From positions 169,624,333 to 169,688,332 of the forward strand of contig OZ024743.1 of the NCBI GenBank assembly GCA_964016885.1: 64,000 nt of DNA. The letters run 5' to 3'. Positions 10,885 to 21,480 of this stretch are shown here, piece after piece; position 1 is the stretch's first letter; each line of letters begins with the position of its first letter. The notes under the pieces were generated by a model. The model was not told the DNA's origin and made no database searches. It saw only the letters and a program-made list of their open reading frames with translations. The position numbers and the translations under genes are program-made. Source of the DNA: Eledone cirrhosa (Eukaryota > Mollusca > Cephalopoda > Octopoda > Eledonidae).

Positions 10885-11329
10885 GATTTCTTTATTAACC
10901 ACAAGGGTTTACATAAAGTAGACATTAAGGACAGTGCAGGACAATACAGGACGGTACAAATGGGCATTTCTGCGTGTAAAAAACAAAAACAGAGGATGTA
11001 ACAAAAAATAACAATGAAAAATTCCCCAATAGGGGGGAGACATCGGAGGGACATTTCTGGAGAAAGCCCAGTAAAAGGCCACAGTGACCCTGACCACCAA
11101 GGCAAGTGCCCTCTCCCAGTTTTCCACCTTTAATTTACAGACAAATACTCAGAGTAGGCCCATTCACTCGGGCCATACTTGCTTCTCTCACCCATCTTTC
11201 AACAAAATGCTGGGATGAGAGCACTTCCCTCTCTACCCTGATTTTCCTTTTCAGATGAAATTTGAAAAAGTTAATCAGGGCATCACCGAAGAGGTAAGTG
11301 CTCATTTTCAGCCCTTTCAAACGTGTCCA

Positions 11330-12217
11330 CTATACTATCTCTTTCGCCATGGCCACCAGACAGATAAAAACTGCCTGCCCTTCCCGGCTAAAGGAAGAGG
11401 GCGGGGCAATCCTCACGATGGACTCAGCTGATAGCTGGATCCGTCCTACACGTGACAGAAGGTGTTCGACATAAACCCACAAGTCAGCAATGTTCGGACA
11501 CTGGACGAGTGCGTGCAGGACGGTTTCGTCGCCCTGCGCGCATCTCGGACATGCTCGGCTGACGGCACCTCCATGCCTGTAGAGTTTATCCCGAACTGGC
11601 AAAGCTCCTCGGTAGCACTGCCAGGCCAGGGATTTCTGGAAGTTGTCCATAGGCCCCGACCCGAAAGTTCTTCCAAAGAGATTGGCTAGTAGATTTTCGT
11701 CGACATCTAGAGTTTCCCCAGGTACGTCGTCGCTCTTCCCCTCAACTAATCCTCTATAGAACGCCAAGGTGGAGTTTCCACCGATCACATTGCCCGATTG
11801 GTCGAGGGCTGTGAGCGCCTGAAGATATTCCTGACTCCCAGCGCTCCCTCTCGGTCTTCGCTTGACCCAGGACTGCAGCTCCGTCAAGGAGACGAGCTGG
11901 GTAAAGACGTGTCTAGCAAACGGCGACCACACCTGATCACCGTCGAGGAAGAGGTGGAGATGTCGTAGCCTGAGCGCGTGTCTGCGCATCATCAACCACG
12001 GCATGCCCAGCCCTCCACGTAGCGGGTGTTGACAGCAGATGGACCGCCTGACCATCGGAGCGCGTCCCTTCCACCAAAAGCGAAAGAGCAAACGCTCCAG
12101 CGCAGTCAGGCGGGGCTTAGGACACGATACGACGGTCAGGCGGTAGTAGATGACGGACGCGATGTACGCGTTAGCCACCTCCGCTCGACCTTTCAGGGAT
12201 AGCTTCCTTTCGGCCAT
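11330..12217 (-). pseudogene. Tx1-like LINE C-terminal domain with CCHC knuckle (copy F)
   Basis: This is the 295-codon distal part of ORF2. It contains the post-RT region (WWKGRAPMVRRSICCQHP, RGGLGMPW) and near its end the knuckle CPRCAQGDETVLHALVQC (about 11489-11542 on the minus strand). It is in a different frame from the RT at 12256. One G missing in TGGCCG near 12216 (copy H reads TGGGCCG) explains the shift. The knuckle probably binds the element RNA or target DNA, by analogy with other LINE C-termini. The 3' untranslated tail follows down to 10885. Confidence 0.85.
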
Positions 12218-12255
12218 TTCTGGGTGAGAGAAGCCACCCTGCTCGTTACCTGGTC

Positions 12256-12963
12256 CTAGTTTTTGTCCGTCTGGAGGTCCGAACAGAACCAGACCCCTAG
12301 CAATTTAACCGGTCCGTCCGTCCAGCGCCCGACGACGCTGTTGGACGGCAGGGACCTGCCTCTCCAGGTGCCGAGCTGCAGGCCGACTGACTTTTCCTGG
12401 TTGATCTTTGCTCCTGTCACCGCTTCGTATTCTCTTAGTGTAGTGCCGATCGCCTCGATGTGTTTAGCGTTCGACACCACTACGGTGACATCGTTCGCAT
12501 ATGCTGATACGGATCTTCCGCATCCTAGTTCGCGCGGGACCCCGCTCAACGTCTCCAGCTTGTGCAGTAATGGCTCGAGAGTCATTACGTACAAGTGGGA
12601 TGAGAGGGGACATCCTTGGCGGACCGAGCGCATGATGTTGAACGGTTCCGAAAGGTGACCGTTCACTCTCACCACAGAGCAGATGCCGCTGTGCATGGCA
12701 GCGATCCAGCCTCTGAAGACGGGCCCAAAGCCAGCCGCCCTCAGGACTGCCGCTAGGTAACGATGGTCGACCCTATCGAAAGCTTTCGACTGATCTAAAT
12801 TGATCAAGGACTCACCCGTGCCAGGTTTCCGAGCTACACTCTCTACGATGTATCGCATGAGGTGGAGGTTGTCGTGGATGGATCTGTCGGGAATGGCGCA
12901 CGTCTGCGCCTCTCCCACCAAACCACCGACAAGCGCCAACCTCTTTGCTAGCACTTTGGCCAA
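12256..12963 (-). pseudogene. Tx1-like LINE reverse transcriptase (copy F, active site altered)
   Basis: This is an RT palm in one frame: PDRSIHDNLHLMRYIV, NLDQSKAFDRVDHRYL, VRQGCPLSSHLY, then AYANDVTVVV where the catalytic motif would be YADD. The first aspartate is asparagine, so catalysis should be lost. The frame ends at a TAG that replaces the tryptophan found in copy G (DKNWER). The upstream fingers region is out of frame and partly deleted. The 235 codons are therefore a fragment of what was a roughly 1000-residue ORF2. Confidence 0.85.
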
Positions 12964-13012
12964 AATCTTGAACTCTGTGTTTATCAGAGGTATGGGCCTG
13001 AAATTATCTATG

Positions 13013-14059
13013 TTATCCCCCTTGTTCGGATCCTATCTCAGCAGCGCCACAGCTCCTCGTCTCACAGAGCTGGGAATTCTCCCGTTCTGTTGCCAGTTGC
13101 AGTCGACGTCCGCCAAGAGGCCTCCGAACTAATACTCCCTCTGCTCTATTTTTCTCTATTGCTAAAGTCTTACTAAACCTAATGGACTCTATTCTAATTG
13201 CTCTTTTCAGAGCAAACCACCACTTGTTGTTGACGATGGCCCCCGTCAACCGCCGCTTAACTAGTTCGCTAATCCGGTCTCTGTAGGCCTTGCGCGCTGG
13301 TAAGGACGCGTTTAGCTTCCAGTAGCCGGGTCCTCGTCTATGAAGCCTATCTAAGTCAAGCACACAGATCACGAATGTGTGGTCCGTGTGGCTGACTATC
13401 TTGAATTGTGGACAGCCTATGGTAGACCTATCTATTTCCCTACAAATTACTCTATCTAGATATGATCTGGATGACCCTATGCGATTTGTCCAAGTCCACA
13501 TTGGCACATTCGGGAAATCCAATCGGTACCTGTCAGACAGTTCAAAACGCCTGAGCAGGTTGATGAGTCTCTTGCACCCTCCTCCCCTATCCGCTGATCC
13601 CACACAGTCCCAGCGTGCATCTAAGATCCCGTTCCAGTCGCCCACTAACACTAAAGAACGGGACGTTTCAAGAAAGGTCTCCAGACGCCGGAAGAAATCA
13701 GGCCGCCCTGCTCCTGTCGAGGCATAGACGGCCACTAGCTTGAAAGCTTGCCCGTCTCCGCTGGTCACGTCCAGCACCACCAACTTACATTCTGGGTCCA
13801 GGAAGATGGCCCGTATGGCGAGATCCAAACCTCTCCGAAAAAGCTCAGCAACTCCTCCCCCCGATCCCGGACGGCTGGGAGATGCGTACACATCGTAGCC
13901 GCCGAAGATCGGTACGAAGGCCTGTGCTTCGGAGATTCTGGTCTCGCTGATGGCCACTACATCTATGTTTAGTGACCTGAGGTCGTTGAGCAGGTGGCCC
14001 TGCTTCCATGACGACCCCAAGCCACGTGCATTTATGCTGCCTATTGTGAGTGAGGTCAT
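13013..14059 (-). pseudogene. Tx1-like LINE AP-type endonuclease (copy F)
   Basis: The frame opens with MTSLTIGSINARGLGSS, the usual start of a LINE apurinic-like endonuclease (residues 3-17, N of the active site). It continues with VVAISETRI (catalytic E, about 33-43), LVLVGDWNGILDARWD (catalytic D/N, about 134-150), YLDRVICRE and SHTDHTFVICVLD (catalytic D-H, about 226-238). All the expected catalytic positions can be seen. This start is favoured because it begins directly at the fold. The last 40 or so codons are out of register because of a deletion near 13120 that joins the endonuclease to the RT. The enzyme would nick the target to prime reverse transcription. Confidence 0.85.
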
Positions 14060-14427
14060 GTTGAAATGGAGTGAAAAAGATGGGAAAGACCACCTACCTT
14101 ACTTCTCGTTGAGGAAGGATGGTTTATCCATCCTTTTCACTGCTTGTGGCCTCCTCCGGAAGGATGTCGTTATAAATCCTCCTGGAGAGTGTTTGTCGGA
14201 AGTCTCCGATGTCTTTGGGGAATTTTTGTTTTAGTGTCGTGTACGTTTTCTGTGTGATGCAAGTGATTTTTATGTGTGGAGGTGGTGTGAACTTTTAGGT
14301 TGTGATGTAGTCTTTTTCTGTGATGCTGATGTTGTGTTGGATGTAGTGTAATAATTGGTTGTTGTTCAAATTTAATGCTGTGTAGTGTGTATCGTTTTGG
14401 TTGTTTTGTTTTGTTTGCGTTTGTTGC

Positions 14428-14428
<1 letters not shown>
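14060..14428 (-). other. ORF1 end and spacer of Tx1-like copy F
   Basis: The minus strand from about 14240 to 14104 encodes a short open stretch (KNSPKTSETSDKHSPGG, then a basic FRRRPQAVKR segment) that stops just before the endonuclease start. This looks like the C-terminus of ORF1. Positions 14240-14428 are T/G-rich on the plus strand with no other signal. Confidence 0.5.

Positions 14429-14500
<72 letters not shown>
14429..14500 (+). repeat. (TAA)n microsatellite, about 24 units
   Basis: This is a pure TAA tract between the 5' end of Tx1-like copy F and the 3' end of the SINE at 14501-14690. Confidence 0.95.
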
Positions 14501-14501
<1 letters not shown>

Positions 14502-14690
14502 TGTTTCTACTTTAGGCACAAGGCCAGCAATTACCCAGTGCATTACTGGTACTTTATTTTATCGACCCCGTAAGGATGAAAGGCAAAGTCAACCTCGGCG
14601 GGATTTGAACTCAGATCGTAAAGGGACGTAACTATGCTGGAAAGCATGGCGTCCGACCCTCTACCGATACTGCCAATCCACCACCACCAT
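14501..14690 (-). mobile_element. tRNA-derived SINE (cephalopod type)
   Basis: This is a minus-strand SINE of about 190 bp. On its sense strand it opens with a tRNA-like head with a box A region (TGGCAGTATCGGTAGAGGGT) and a box B (CTGAGTTCAAATCC, complement at about 14601-14613). A conserved body follows with GGGTCGATAAAATAAAGTA and AATTGCTGGCCTTGTGCC. It ends in GTAGAAACAATTATTATT, which merges with the TAA tract. Boxes A and B indicate RNA polymerase III transcription. It resembles cephalopod OR2/CORE-type SINEs, by recognition only. Confidence 0.9.
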
Positions 14691-14710
14691 ATAATAATAA
14701 TAATAATAAT
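14691..14710 (+). repeat. Short (TAA)n between SINE and Tx1-like copy G
   Basis: About six TAA units lie between the SINE head and the 3' end of copy G. The whole order is TAA, SINE, TAA, LINE. Confidence 0.85.
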
Positions 14711-15153
14711 GGTTTCATTTATTGTCCACAAGGTCTGACATATAGGGGACAATACAATAGATGGGGACAATGAGGCTTTTACAAAAAAATCGAGTAAAAA
14801 ATAAGAAAACAATAACAATAAACAAGAAAAATACAACAATGATAATTCCCCAATAGGGGGATAACCAACCAGGCTTGATTCAGGTACCCCACCAATCCTG
14901 AACTACCCGACGCTTCGAAGGCACTTGAGAAGGGCGCCCCTCTCCTCCTCAAATTCACTAGCCTACAGGTGCATGATCAGAGTAGGCCCACTCACACGGA
15001 CCATTCTCGCCACATTCACCCACCTTTCAGCAAATGTACTGGGGGCAACACTTCTCTCTCCACTCTCACCAAGTGAAATTTGAAGAAGTTGATGAGGCCG
15101 AATAGAAAAGTGTCTGTCTTCAGTCCTTTCAACCTGGTCCACCGTACAACTTC

Positions 15154-15921
15154 TTACACTACTGCCACCAGACAGAGGAAAATTGCCTGCCCTTCCTGGC
15201 CAAAAGAAGGCGGCGGATCGATATTCACTATGGACTCGGCTGATAGCCGGTTTCGTTCTACATGTGACAACAGCTGTTCAACATAACTCCACAAGTCAGC
15301 AATGCACGGACACTGGATGAGTGCGTGCAGAACGGTTTCATCATTCTGCACGCATCTCGAGTAGGTCTGCCTGACAGCACTTCTGTGCCTGTAGAGTTTA
15401 TCTCAAACCGGCACTGCTCCCCACCGGTAGCACTACCAAGCGAGGGAATTTTGGAAGTTATCCATTTTCCCTGGCTCGAACGTCCTCCGGAACAGAGTGG
15501 TTAGTTCAACTTCGTCAACGCCCAGAGCCTCTCCGAGTGAGTCGTCACACCTACCCACCACTAATCCTCTATAGAGCTCAAGAGTGGATGTTCCACTGAC
15601 CTCATTGCCTGTCTGGCAACATTCCAGATGCCAGTCACCCAGTCTCGGTTTCTTCTTGATCCAGGACTGCAGCTCAGTCAAAGAGACGAGCTGCGGAAAG
15701 GCCCGTCTGACAAATGGTGACCACACCCGTTCACCGTTAATGCAGAATTCTGGAGATGCCGGAGCCTCAGCACATGTCTGTGCATCATTAGCCATGGCAT
15801 GCCCAGCCCTCCACGTAGAGGGTGGTGGCAGCAGATGGACCACCTCACCAACGGAACTTGTCCTGTCCACAAGAATTTGAAGAGGAGCCATTCCAACATG
15901 GTGAGATGCGGATGGGATCAA
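15154..15921 (-). pseudogene. Tx1-like LINE C-terminal domain (copy G)
   Basis: Two frames (15433-15921 and 15154-15351) match the distal domain of copy F: RWSICCHHPLRGGLGMPW, TELQSWIKKKPR, the STLELYRGLVVG block and the end of the knuckle, NDETVLHALIQC. The first cysteines of the knuckle fall in a frameshifted gap near 15360. The chain is decayed, with no intact frame. Confidence 0.75.
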
Positions 15922-16042
15922 GGCACAACAGTCAGGCAGTAGTAGATGACGGATACGATGTATGCGTCTTCCACCTCCACCCTACCTTTCAGTGATAGCT
16001 TCCTCGCAGCTGATTTCTGGGTGAGACTGTCTTCCCTGCCCG

Positions 16043-17172
16043 TCACCTTTCCCAATTCTTATCCACCTGGAGATCTGGCCCGAACCAAACCCCCAGCAAC
16101 TGTACTGGTCTGTCCGTCCAATGCCCAATGACGCAGTTGGGTGGCATGGACTTGCCTCTCCAGGTACCAAGTTGCAAGCCCGCTGACTTTTCTGGGTTAA
16201 GTTTTGCTCCCATCAACCTTTCATATTCCTCCAATAAGTTGCCGACCACCTCAATTTCCGAGGTGTCCGACACCATCACAGGGATTTCGCCTACATAAGC
16301 TGACATAGCCTTTCCGCGTCCCGGTTCGAGCGGGATACCCTGCAACAGCTCCAGCTTCGACAGTAAAAGCTCGAGTGTCAATACGTACAGAAGGGAAGAG
16401 AGAAGGCACCCTTGATGGACCAATCGGGAGATCTGAAACGGTTCCGAGAGGTGGCCATTAACTTTGACCACCGAGCAGACGCTGCTGTGCATTGCAGCAA
16501 TTAAGGATAGCCTCCAGGTACCAATGGTCGACCCTATCAAATGTTCGATTGATCTAAATTGATCAGAGCCCCCACCAAAGCCAGGTTTACATGCTACTCT
16601 CTCTATGATGTATAACATGAGGTAGCGGTTGTCGTGTATGGACCTGGTCCGGATTGCGCATGTTTGTGCCTCCCTAACCAAATCTTCAACGACAAGCGCC
16701 AACCTCTTCAATAATACATTGACCAAAATCTTAAACTCTGTATTGAGTAGAGTTAAGGGCCTGAAGTTATCTAATGTGTCCCTCTTGTTCTCGTCTTTCC
16801 TTATCAACGTCATTATGCTCCAGCTCACAGAACTGGGAATACTTCCATTCTGTTGCCAGTTGCAGTAGAGCGCTTGGAAGAGATCGGAGAATAATCTAGC
16901 ATATTTACGTAAAGCTCGTAGGGCAGACCATCCAAACCCGATAATTTGCGCCTCGTGCAGCTGACAAAGGGATCCTGAATTTCGGCTGAAGTTATCGGCC
17001 TTTTGCAGCGCTCAGCATCAGCTGTTGAGAAGCTCAGCAAGCCGTTGAGATAGGGATTGAAGTCTGCCACCGTCTCTGACCCTCCACTTCCCCCGAACAA
17101 CCGAGCAAAATGCTGGTGAAAGGCCTCACACATCCGCCTGGAATCATTCAGCTCATGTCCATCTCGGTCCAC
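16043..17172 (-). pseudogene. Tx1-like LINE linker and reverse transcriptase (copy G)
   Basis: Positions 16825-17172 on the minus strand encode the endonuclease-RT linker (MDRDGHELNDSRRMCEAFHQ, SGLDGLPYELY). Positions 16043-16828 encode RT fingers and palm: NFRPLTLLNTEFKILVNVL, RTRSIHDNRYLM, then a broken AFDR block, VHQGCLLSSLLYVL, and AYVGEIPVMV in place of the YADD active site. Two or more catalytic residues are therefore gone. The frame continues through DKNWER, where copy F has a stop. Confidence 0.8.
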
Positions 17173-17423
17173 TAAAGACCAAATTGTGGTTTTATTCCCA
17201 TACTGCGCCTCTGCTAAGCAAGCCCATCAAACAGTTTTGGTTCCCTCGTTTCTCAGAGCACATGCCTTAGTTCTGACAATGCAACCTTTGTGTTTCACAT
17301 TGAAGAAATGGTATAATTCCATTCTCACTGCTAGCATATCAGTTGCATTGCCACTACAAATAGTCTCGTCTATCTTAGCTACCAGCTCCCCCCCCCACTC
17401 CTTTCTATTTTTCTTTAACGCCA

Positions 17424-18145
17424 CTTCTTTGCTAAACCCTATCGAAATGTGCCAGAAACAACATGTTCAGCTTCCAGTAACAACGGCCTAATCTACGTGT
17501 ATTATCTAGGTCGACCATACAGATCACAAATTTGTGATCTGAATAGGCGACTGTTTTAAAACGTGGACAGACTACACTATTTCTATCTTCTCCTAGTGAA
17601 TATTCTGTCTATATACGATCTAGATGACCCTATGTGGTTGGTCCAGGTCCACACTGGCGTATTATGGAAATCTAGTCGGTACCTGTCAGACAGTTGAAAC
17701 TGGCTGATCAGGTACTTGAGGCTTTTGTACCCCCCCCCCCGCTCCTATCGGATACTCCCACACAGTCCCAGCGTGTATCTAAGATGCAGTTCCAGTTCCC
17801 CGCTAACAGTAAAGGGTGAGACATACCCAGAAAGGCTTCCAGGTGTCTAAAGAAGTCCGGCCACCAGTCGCTATTGTTCACATCCAGGACCACCAACTTA
17901 CTGTCCGGGTCCCAGAGGATTGACCTTACCTCAAGATCCAAGCCTTTCCTAAGCAGCGCTACCACCCCACCTCTCATTCCCGGCCGACTAACAGATGCGA
18001 AGATCTGATAGTCGTCGAAAATGGGGGCTAGTGTGCATGTGTCACAAATCCTGGTCTCGCTGAAGGCAATTACATCCATTTCTAGAGATGTGAGGTCGTT
18101 GAGCAGGTCACCTTGCTTCCAGGGCGACCCCCAGGCCTGGAACAT
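17424..18145 (-). pseudogene. Tx1-like LINE AP-type endonuclease (copy G)
   Basis: The frame at 17708-18145 carries VIAFSETRICDT (catalytic E), the SRPGMRGGVVALLRKGL block and LLLAGNWNCILDTRWDCVG. The C-terminal half (YLDR and the D-H motif) is in a shifted frame from about 17424 to 17700. A poly-C run near 17734-17743 probably caused the break. The domain start lies close to 18145 by comparison with copy F. Confidence 0.8.
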
Positions 18146-18169
18146 TTAATCTTCTTACTCTTAAAAGGT

Positions 18170-18540
18170 TTACTTACCTCCCGAGCTCTTGTGAAAGTCG
18201 GGTGGTTCGACCTCCAGAGTTAGTAGGATTTCTTTTGGGAACCCCTTTAAAAGTCTCGATGTGGGTTTCATGTTCGGGGTTCCCACATCCCAAGGAAAGC
18301 TCTCTCGAATTCCTTTGTAGGAATCAAACGACATTCGCACCAGAAACAAATCTTCTGGCATGCGAAATGTGCTCGATTTAAAAACCTCCCCCTCTGTTTG
18401 GATTTCTTTACTTTGTGCTATGAGGGCCATCATTTCTTTGTTGGGCCTTCTGGCATGCACAAAGTTTTTTATGTTTTGTTGGTGCAATTTTATTTTTTTG
18501 TGTGACTCTGGTGATGATGGTTTTGTTGGTATTGTTTGAG
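18170..18540 (-). pseudogene. Tx1-like LINE ORF1 C-terminal part (copy G)
   Basis: The minus strand has an open frame of about 105 codons from its methionine at 18487 and more upstream (HQQNIKNFVHARRPNKEMM, RMSFDSYKGIRESFPWD, ending DFHKSSGGK). It sits immediately upstream of the endonuclease, where ORF1 of a two-ORF LINE belongs. No RNA-binding motif can be recognised. The upstream part (18540-18830) is Thr/Pro/Ser/Gln-rich low complexity. Confidence 0.5.
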
Positions 18541-19067
18541 TTGTGTCTGTGTTTGTTGTGAGTGCGGTGTCTGTGGTTTCAGATGATTGTGTGTGTATTT
18601 GTTCTTGCGTCTGTTTAGGTTGTTTGCGATTGGGGCTTCTGGTGATGGTGAGTGTGTTGGTGGTGTTAATGTTGGTGTTGGTGTTGCTGGGGAGATGTTT
18701 GTGTGGGTGGTGTCTACATTTTTTTATTGTGCGTGTTTTTGTGCTTTGTGGAGTTTTTTCTTTGTGTGTTTTCTTTTTTGTTTTTGGGGGGGATTTTGGT
18801 TTTCCCTCATCTTAACTAATGGAAAATGAGGGGTCTGTGTCTGTAAGTGTGTCTGTGTATGTGTTGTTTTTTTTTAAACATATTTTTTTTTAAACAAAGT
18901 TCAAATATTTGGGTAAAAAGGCCCAAATATTATACTTTCCCCTTCACAGGGCAAAGTCCAAGGGCTTATGTCCCTTTCACGACAACAAAAATTTACAATA
19001 AATGATTTATGACAGGTAAATAAAAAGACTTATGGGAGCGAGCAAAACGACATCTGATCACACCAAT

Positions 19068-19086
19068 AACCAATAATAATAATAAC
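19068..19086 (+). repeat. Short (TAA)n between copy G and R4-like copy E
   Basis: A few TAA units separate the 5' leader of the minus-strand Tx1-like element from the start of the plus-strand R4-like remnant. Confidence 0.8.
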
Positions 19087-20434
19087 AGTTGATGAGATTA
19101 AGCAGCTGCTATATGCCACTGCAACTATGATTGCTGGCAAGCTGCACTCCAAAATACAAACAGGGAAAATAAACACAAAGGGAATACCAAAATGGCCGAG
19201 ACAACTGGAGAACAAAATTACAGGGTTGAGGAGAAATGTCTCTCTCATATCTGAAATAGATAATGGAACTGATATCAACACCCCAAACCTTTCTATGCCG
19301 AGGAAGAAATACAAGGACAACAGGACAGCAGACTGGAAAGAAATTGCTGAATCAATCAAGTAAAAGTGCAAAGACTAAGAAGATGCAAACAAATAGCCAA
19401 CTTCTTTAAACAAAACAAAATCTTTGCCGAAGATGCCAAAAGAATTAACAAAGAGTTTGGTAAGAAAAATATTGAAATAAGGCAACCACCTGAGCTTGTT
19501 GAAGTTGAACACTTTTGGGCAAAAAGCAAGGAAAAAGCTCAAGACCACAACTCTAATTTCACATGGCTGGAACAATTGAAAATCTCTGCTTGCACCCAGG
19601 AATGGAATGAGATCACCTCACAAGAAATAAAAACAGCAGTCAGCTATGTTGGAAACTGGAAATTACCGAGCAGAGATGGCATACAGAATTTCAAGCTGAA
19701 ACATCTGGATGTGCTCCATGAAGACTTGGCTGCTGAATTCTCCAGGATTGTAGCAAACCCAAGAGAGGTCCCAAAATGAATGACAACTAGCATAACGTAT
19801 CTTCTACTGAAGAATGAATACACAGAAAATCCCCTAAACTACAGTCCAATTACATGTCTCCCAACAATGTACAAAGCCTGCACATCAGTGATTACCAACA
19901 GGGTCTACAGTTACTTCATCTGTGGAGATATATTGCCACCTGACAAAGAGGCTGTAAACCAGGGAGTTGTGGGTGCGAAGATCAGTTACTGATAAATAGA
20001 CGCATAACGGAAGCCTGCAAACAGATGAAGAAAACCTGTTAATAGCCTGGATAAACTACAAGAAGGCATTCAACAGCATACCTCATTCATGGATCATAAA
20101 GACACTAGAGATGTATCACATAGCACTAGAGATCACAACTTTCCTGAAGGCAATGATGACAGACTAGAAAACTACAATGGTCCTTCAACATCACAATGGA
20201 CCACTGGAATCTAGACAGATGAAGATTAATTGTGGAATATTCCAAGACGACTCATTGCCCCCTTCGCTGTTCTGTATATCAATTGCTGCATTAAGTCAAT
20301 TACTGCCAAGGACAGGCTATGAATATAAAATAGGCAACAAAACTACAGTCAGCTTTATATGGATGATATCAAAATATTTGGAAACAATGATGGGCAGCTG
20401 GAAGGTTTACTGCACACAGTGAAACAATTCAGTA
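19087..20434 (+). pseudogene. R4-like LINE remnant, copy E (copy B subfamily)
   Basis: Broken frames at 19127-19363, 19366-19779, 19780-19992 and 20177-20422 line up as one LINE protein: a basic linker, WKLPSRDGIQNFKLKHLDVL, NYSPITCLPTMYKACTSV, KKAFNSIPHSWII (near 20060), NCGIFQDDSLPPSLFCI, and a catalytic region still readable as YMDD in another frame near 20357. It stops abruptly at about 20434, where an RTE-like LINE begins, so the knuckle and endonuclease are absent. Wording is closest to copy B. Confidence 0.8.
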
Positions 20435-21480
20435 ATGACAGCAGTCAGCAAAGTTAGGGTTAATAATGACTATAGCGAGGAATTTAGCATACAGGTTGGT
20501 GTCCACCAGGGCTCTGTTCTTAGCTCTTTCCTGCTTATTATCATATTGCCGGCTATAACAGAGGAGTTTAAGATTGGATGCCTGTGGGAAATTCTGTACA
20601 TGGATGATCTTACACTTGTAGCTGAATCTATGGTGGAACTAGAGAAGAAAAACATGGAAGCAGGGACTAGAAAGAAGGGGTCTCAAATTCGACCTGACAA
20701 AGACTAAGGTCCTCATAAGTAGACGGGAAAACAGAACTCAGATCCTCTCAGGGAAATGGCCTTGCTCAGTATGTAGGAGAGGTGTAGGTAGAAATTCCTT
20801 CCTCTGTCCCAAATGCAAACAATGGGTACACAAGAGATGTAGTGGGATCTCAGGAAGTTTAGTTAAGAATATAGGCTTCACATGTTGCAGTTGCACCGGG
20901 ATAGTAAGCAGCAAACGACCACAGGAAACAAGTACTATCAAATTCTGGGAGGACTCTGTAGAAACAGTAGACAGCTTCTGCTACCTAGGTGACTGAATTA
21001 GCAGTGGAGGTGGGTGTTCTGAAAGTACAGTAACCAGGGTAAGAATCGGCTGGAAGAAGTTCAGGGACTACCATTGCTAGCTGCAAAAGACTTTTCCCTC
21101 AAAATGAAAGGTAGACTGTATGATTCATGCATCCGAGCAGCAATGTTACATGGTAGTGAGACCTGGGCGTTGTGTTCAGAAGACTTGCGTAGATTAGAAA
21201 GAAACGAAGCTTGCATGTTCCGATGGATGTATAATAGCAATATATGCAAACAGCAAAGCATAAACGAATTGAGAGAGAGACGAAGCATAATAGGAAAAAG
21301 AAAATGATGTGTGCAGGAGAGGAGATTACGTTGGTATGGACATGTGATGTGTATGAAGGATGACAGCTGCATAAAAAGTTGCAGAGCACTAAAAGTCGAT
21401 AGAAGCCTTGGAGTGGGAAATCCAAGAAGACCTGGGATGAGGTGATAAAAACTGATCTTTCCCAATTGCCCCGCTCAAAG
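20435..21480 (+). pseudogene. RTE-like RT thumb, PHD-type finger and C-terminal domain (copy a)
   Basis: The RT part reads VRVNNDYSEEFSIQVGVHQG, then LYMDDLTLVAES (catalytic YMDD, about 20597-20608). After a frame break, about 20758-20895 encodes a C4HC3 finger: C-x2-C near CSVCRRGVG, CPKCKQWVHKRC, and CCSC. That is the PHD layout. The next block is FCYLGD...ISSGGGCSESTVTRV, then LHGSETWAL, LERNEACMFRW and RLRWYGHVM. Several stops make it dead. The PHD-like finger between RT and the C-terminal domain is shared by the other copies in this window. Confidence 0.8.

Larger units (their letters stand above)
10885..14428 (-). mobile_element. Tx1-like (L1-superfamily) LINE, copy F
   Basis: This is a minus-strand non-LTR element with an AP-type endonuclease, RT and C-terminal CCHC knuckle. 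Its 3' end (low coordinates) abuts TAA, which is TTA on its sense strand. Its 5' end abuts the long TAA tract at 14429. Compared with copy G it lacks about 350 bp between endonuclease and RT and most of ORF1. GC content is visibly higher than the surrounding DNA. The RT wording (SLDQ/NLDQSKAFDRVDHRYL, GCPLSS) resembles Tx1-type proteins; the assignment is by recognition. Confidence 0.85.
14711..19067 (-). mobile_element. Tx1-like LINE, copy G, near full length
   Basis: This is a 4.36-kb minus-strand element flanked by TAA repeats on both sides (14691-14710 and 19068-19086). It contains the end of ORF1, the endonuclease, RT and the C-terminal domain in the proper order but with many frameshifts. 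The 3' end reads GAAACCATTATTATT on the sense strand. The 5' end (about 18870-19067) is an untranslated leader. It keeps the roughly 350-bp endonuclease-RT linker that copy F lost. Confidence 0.8.

Noticed and set aside
14295..14631. Poly-Ile and poly-Asn frames on both strands
   Set aside because: Translation of the TAA repeat and antisense of the SINE; no homologous protein.
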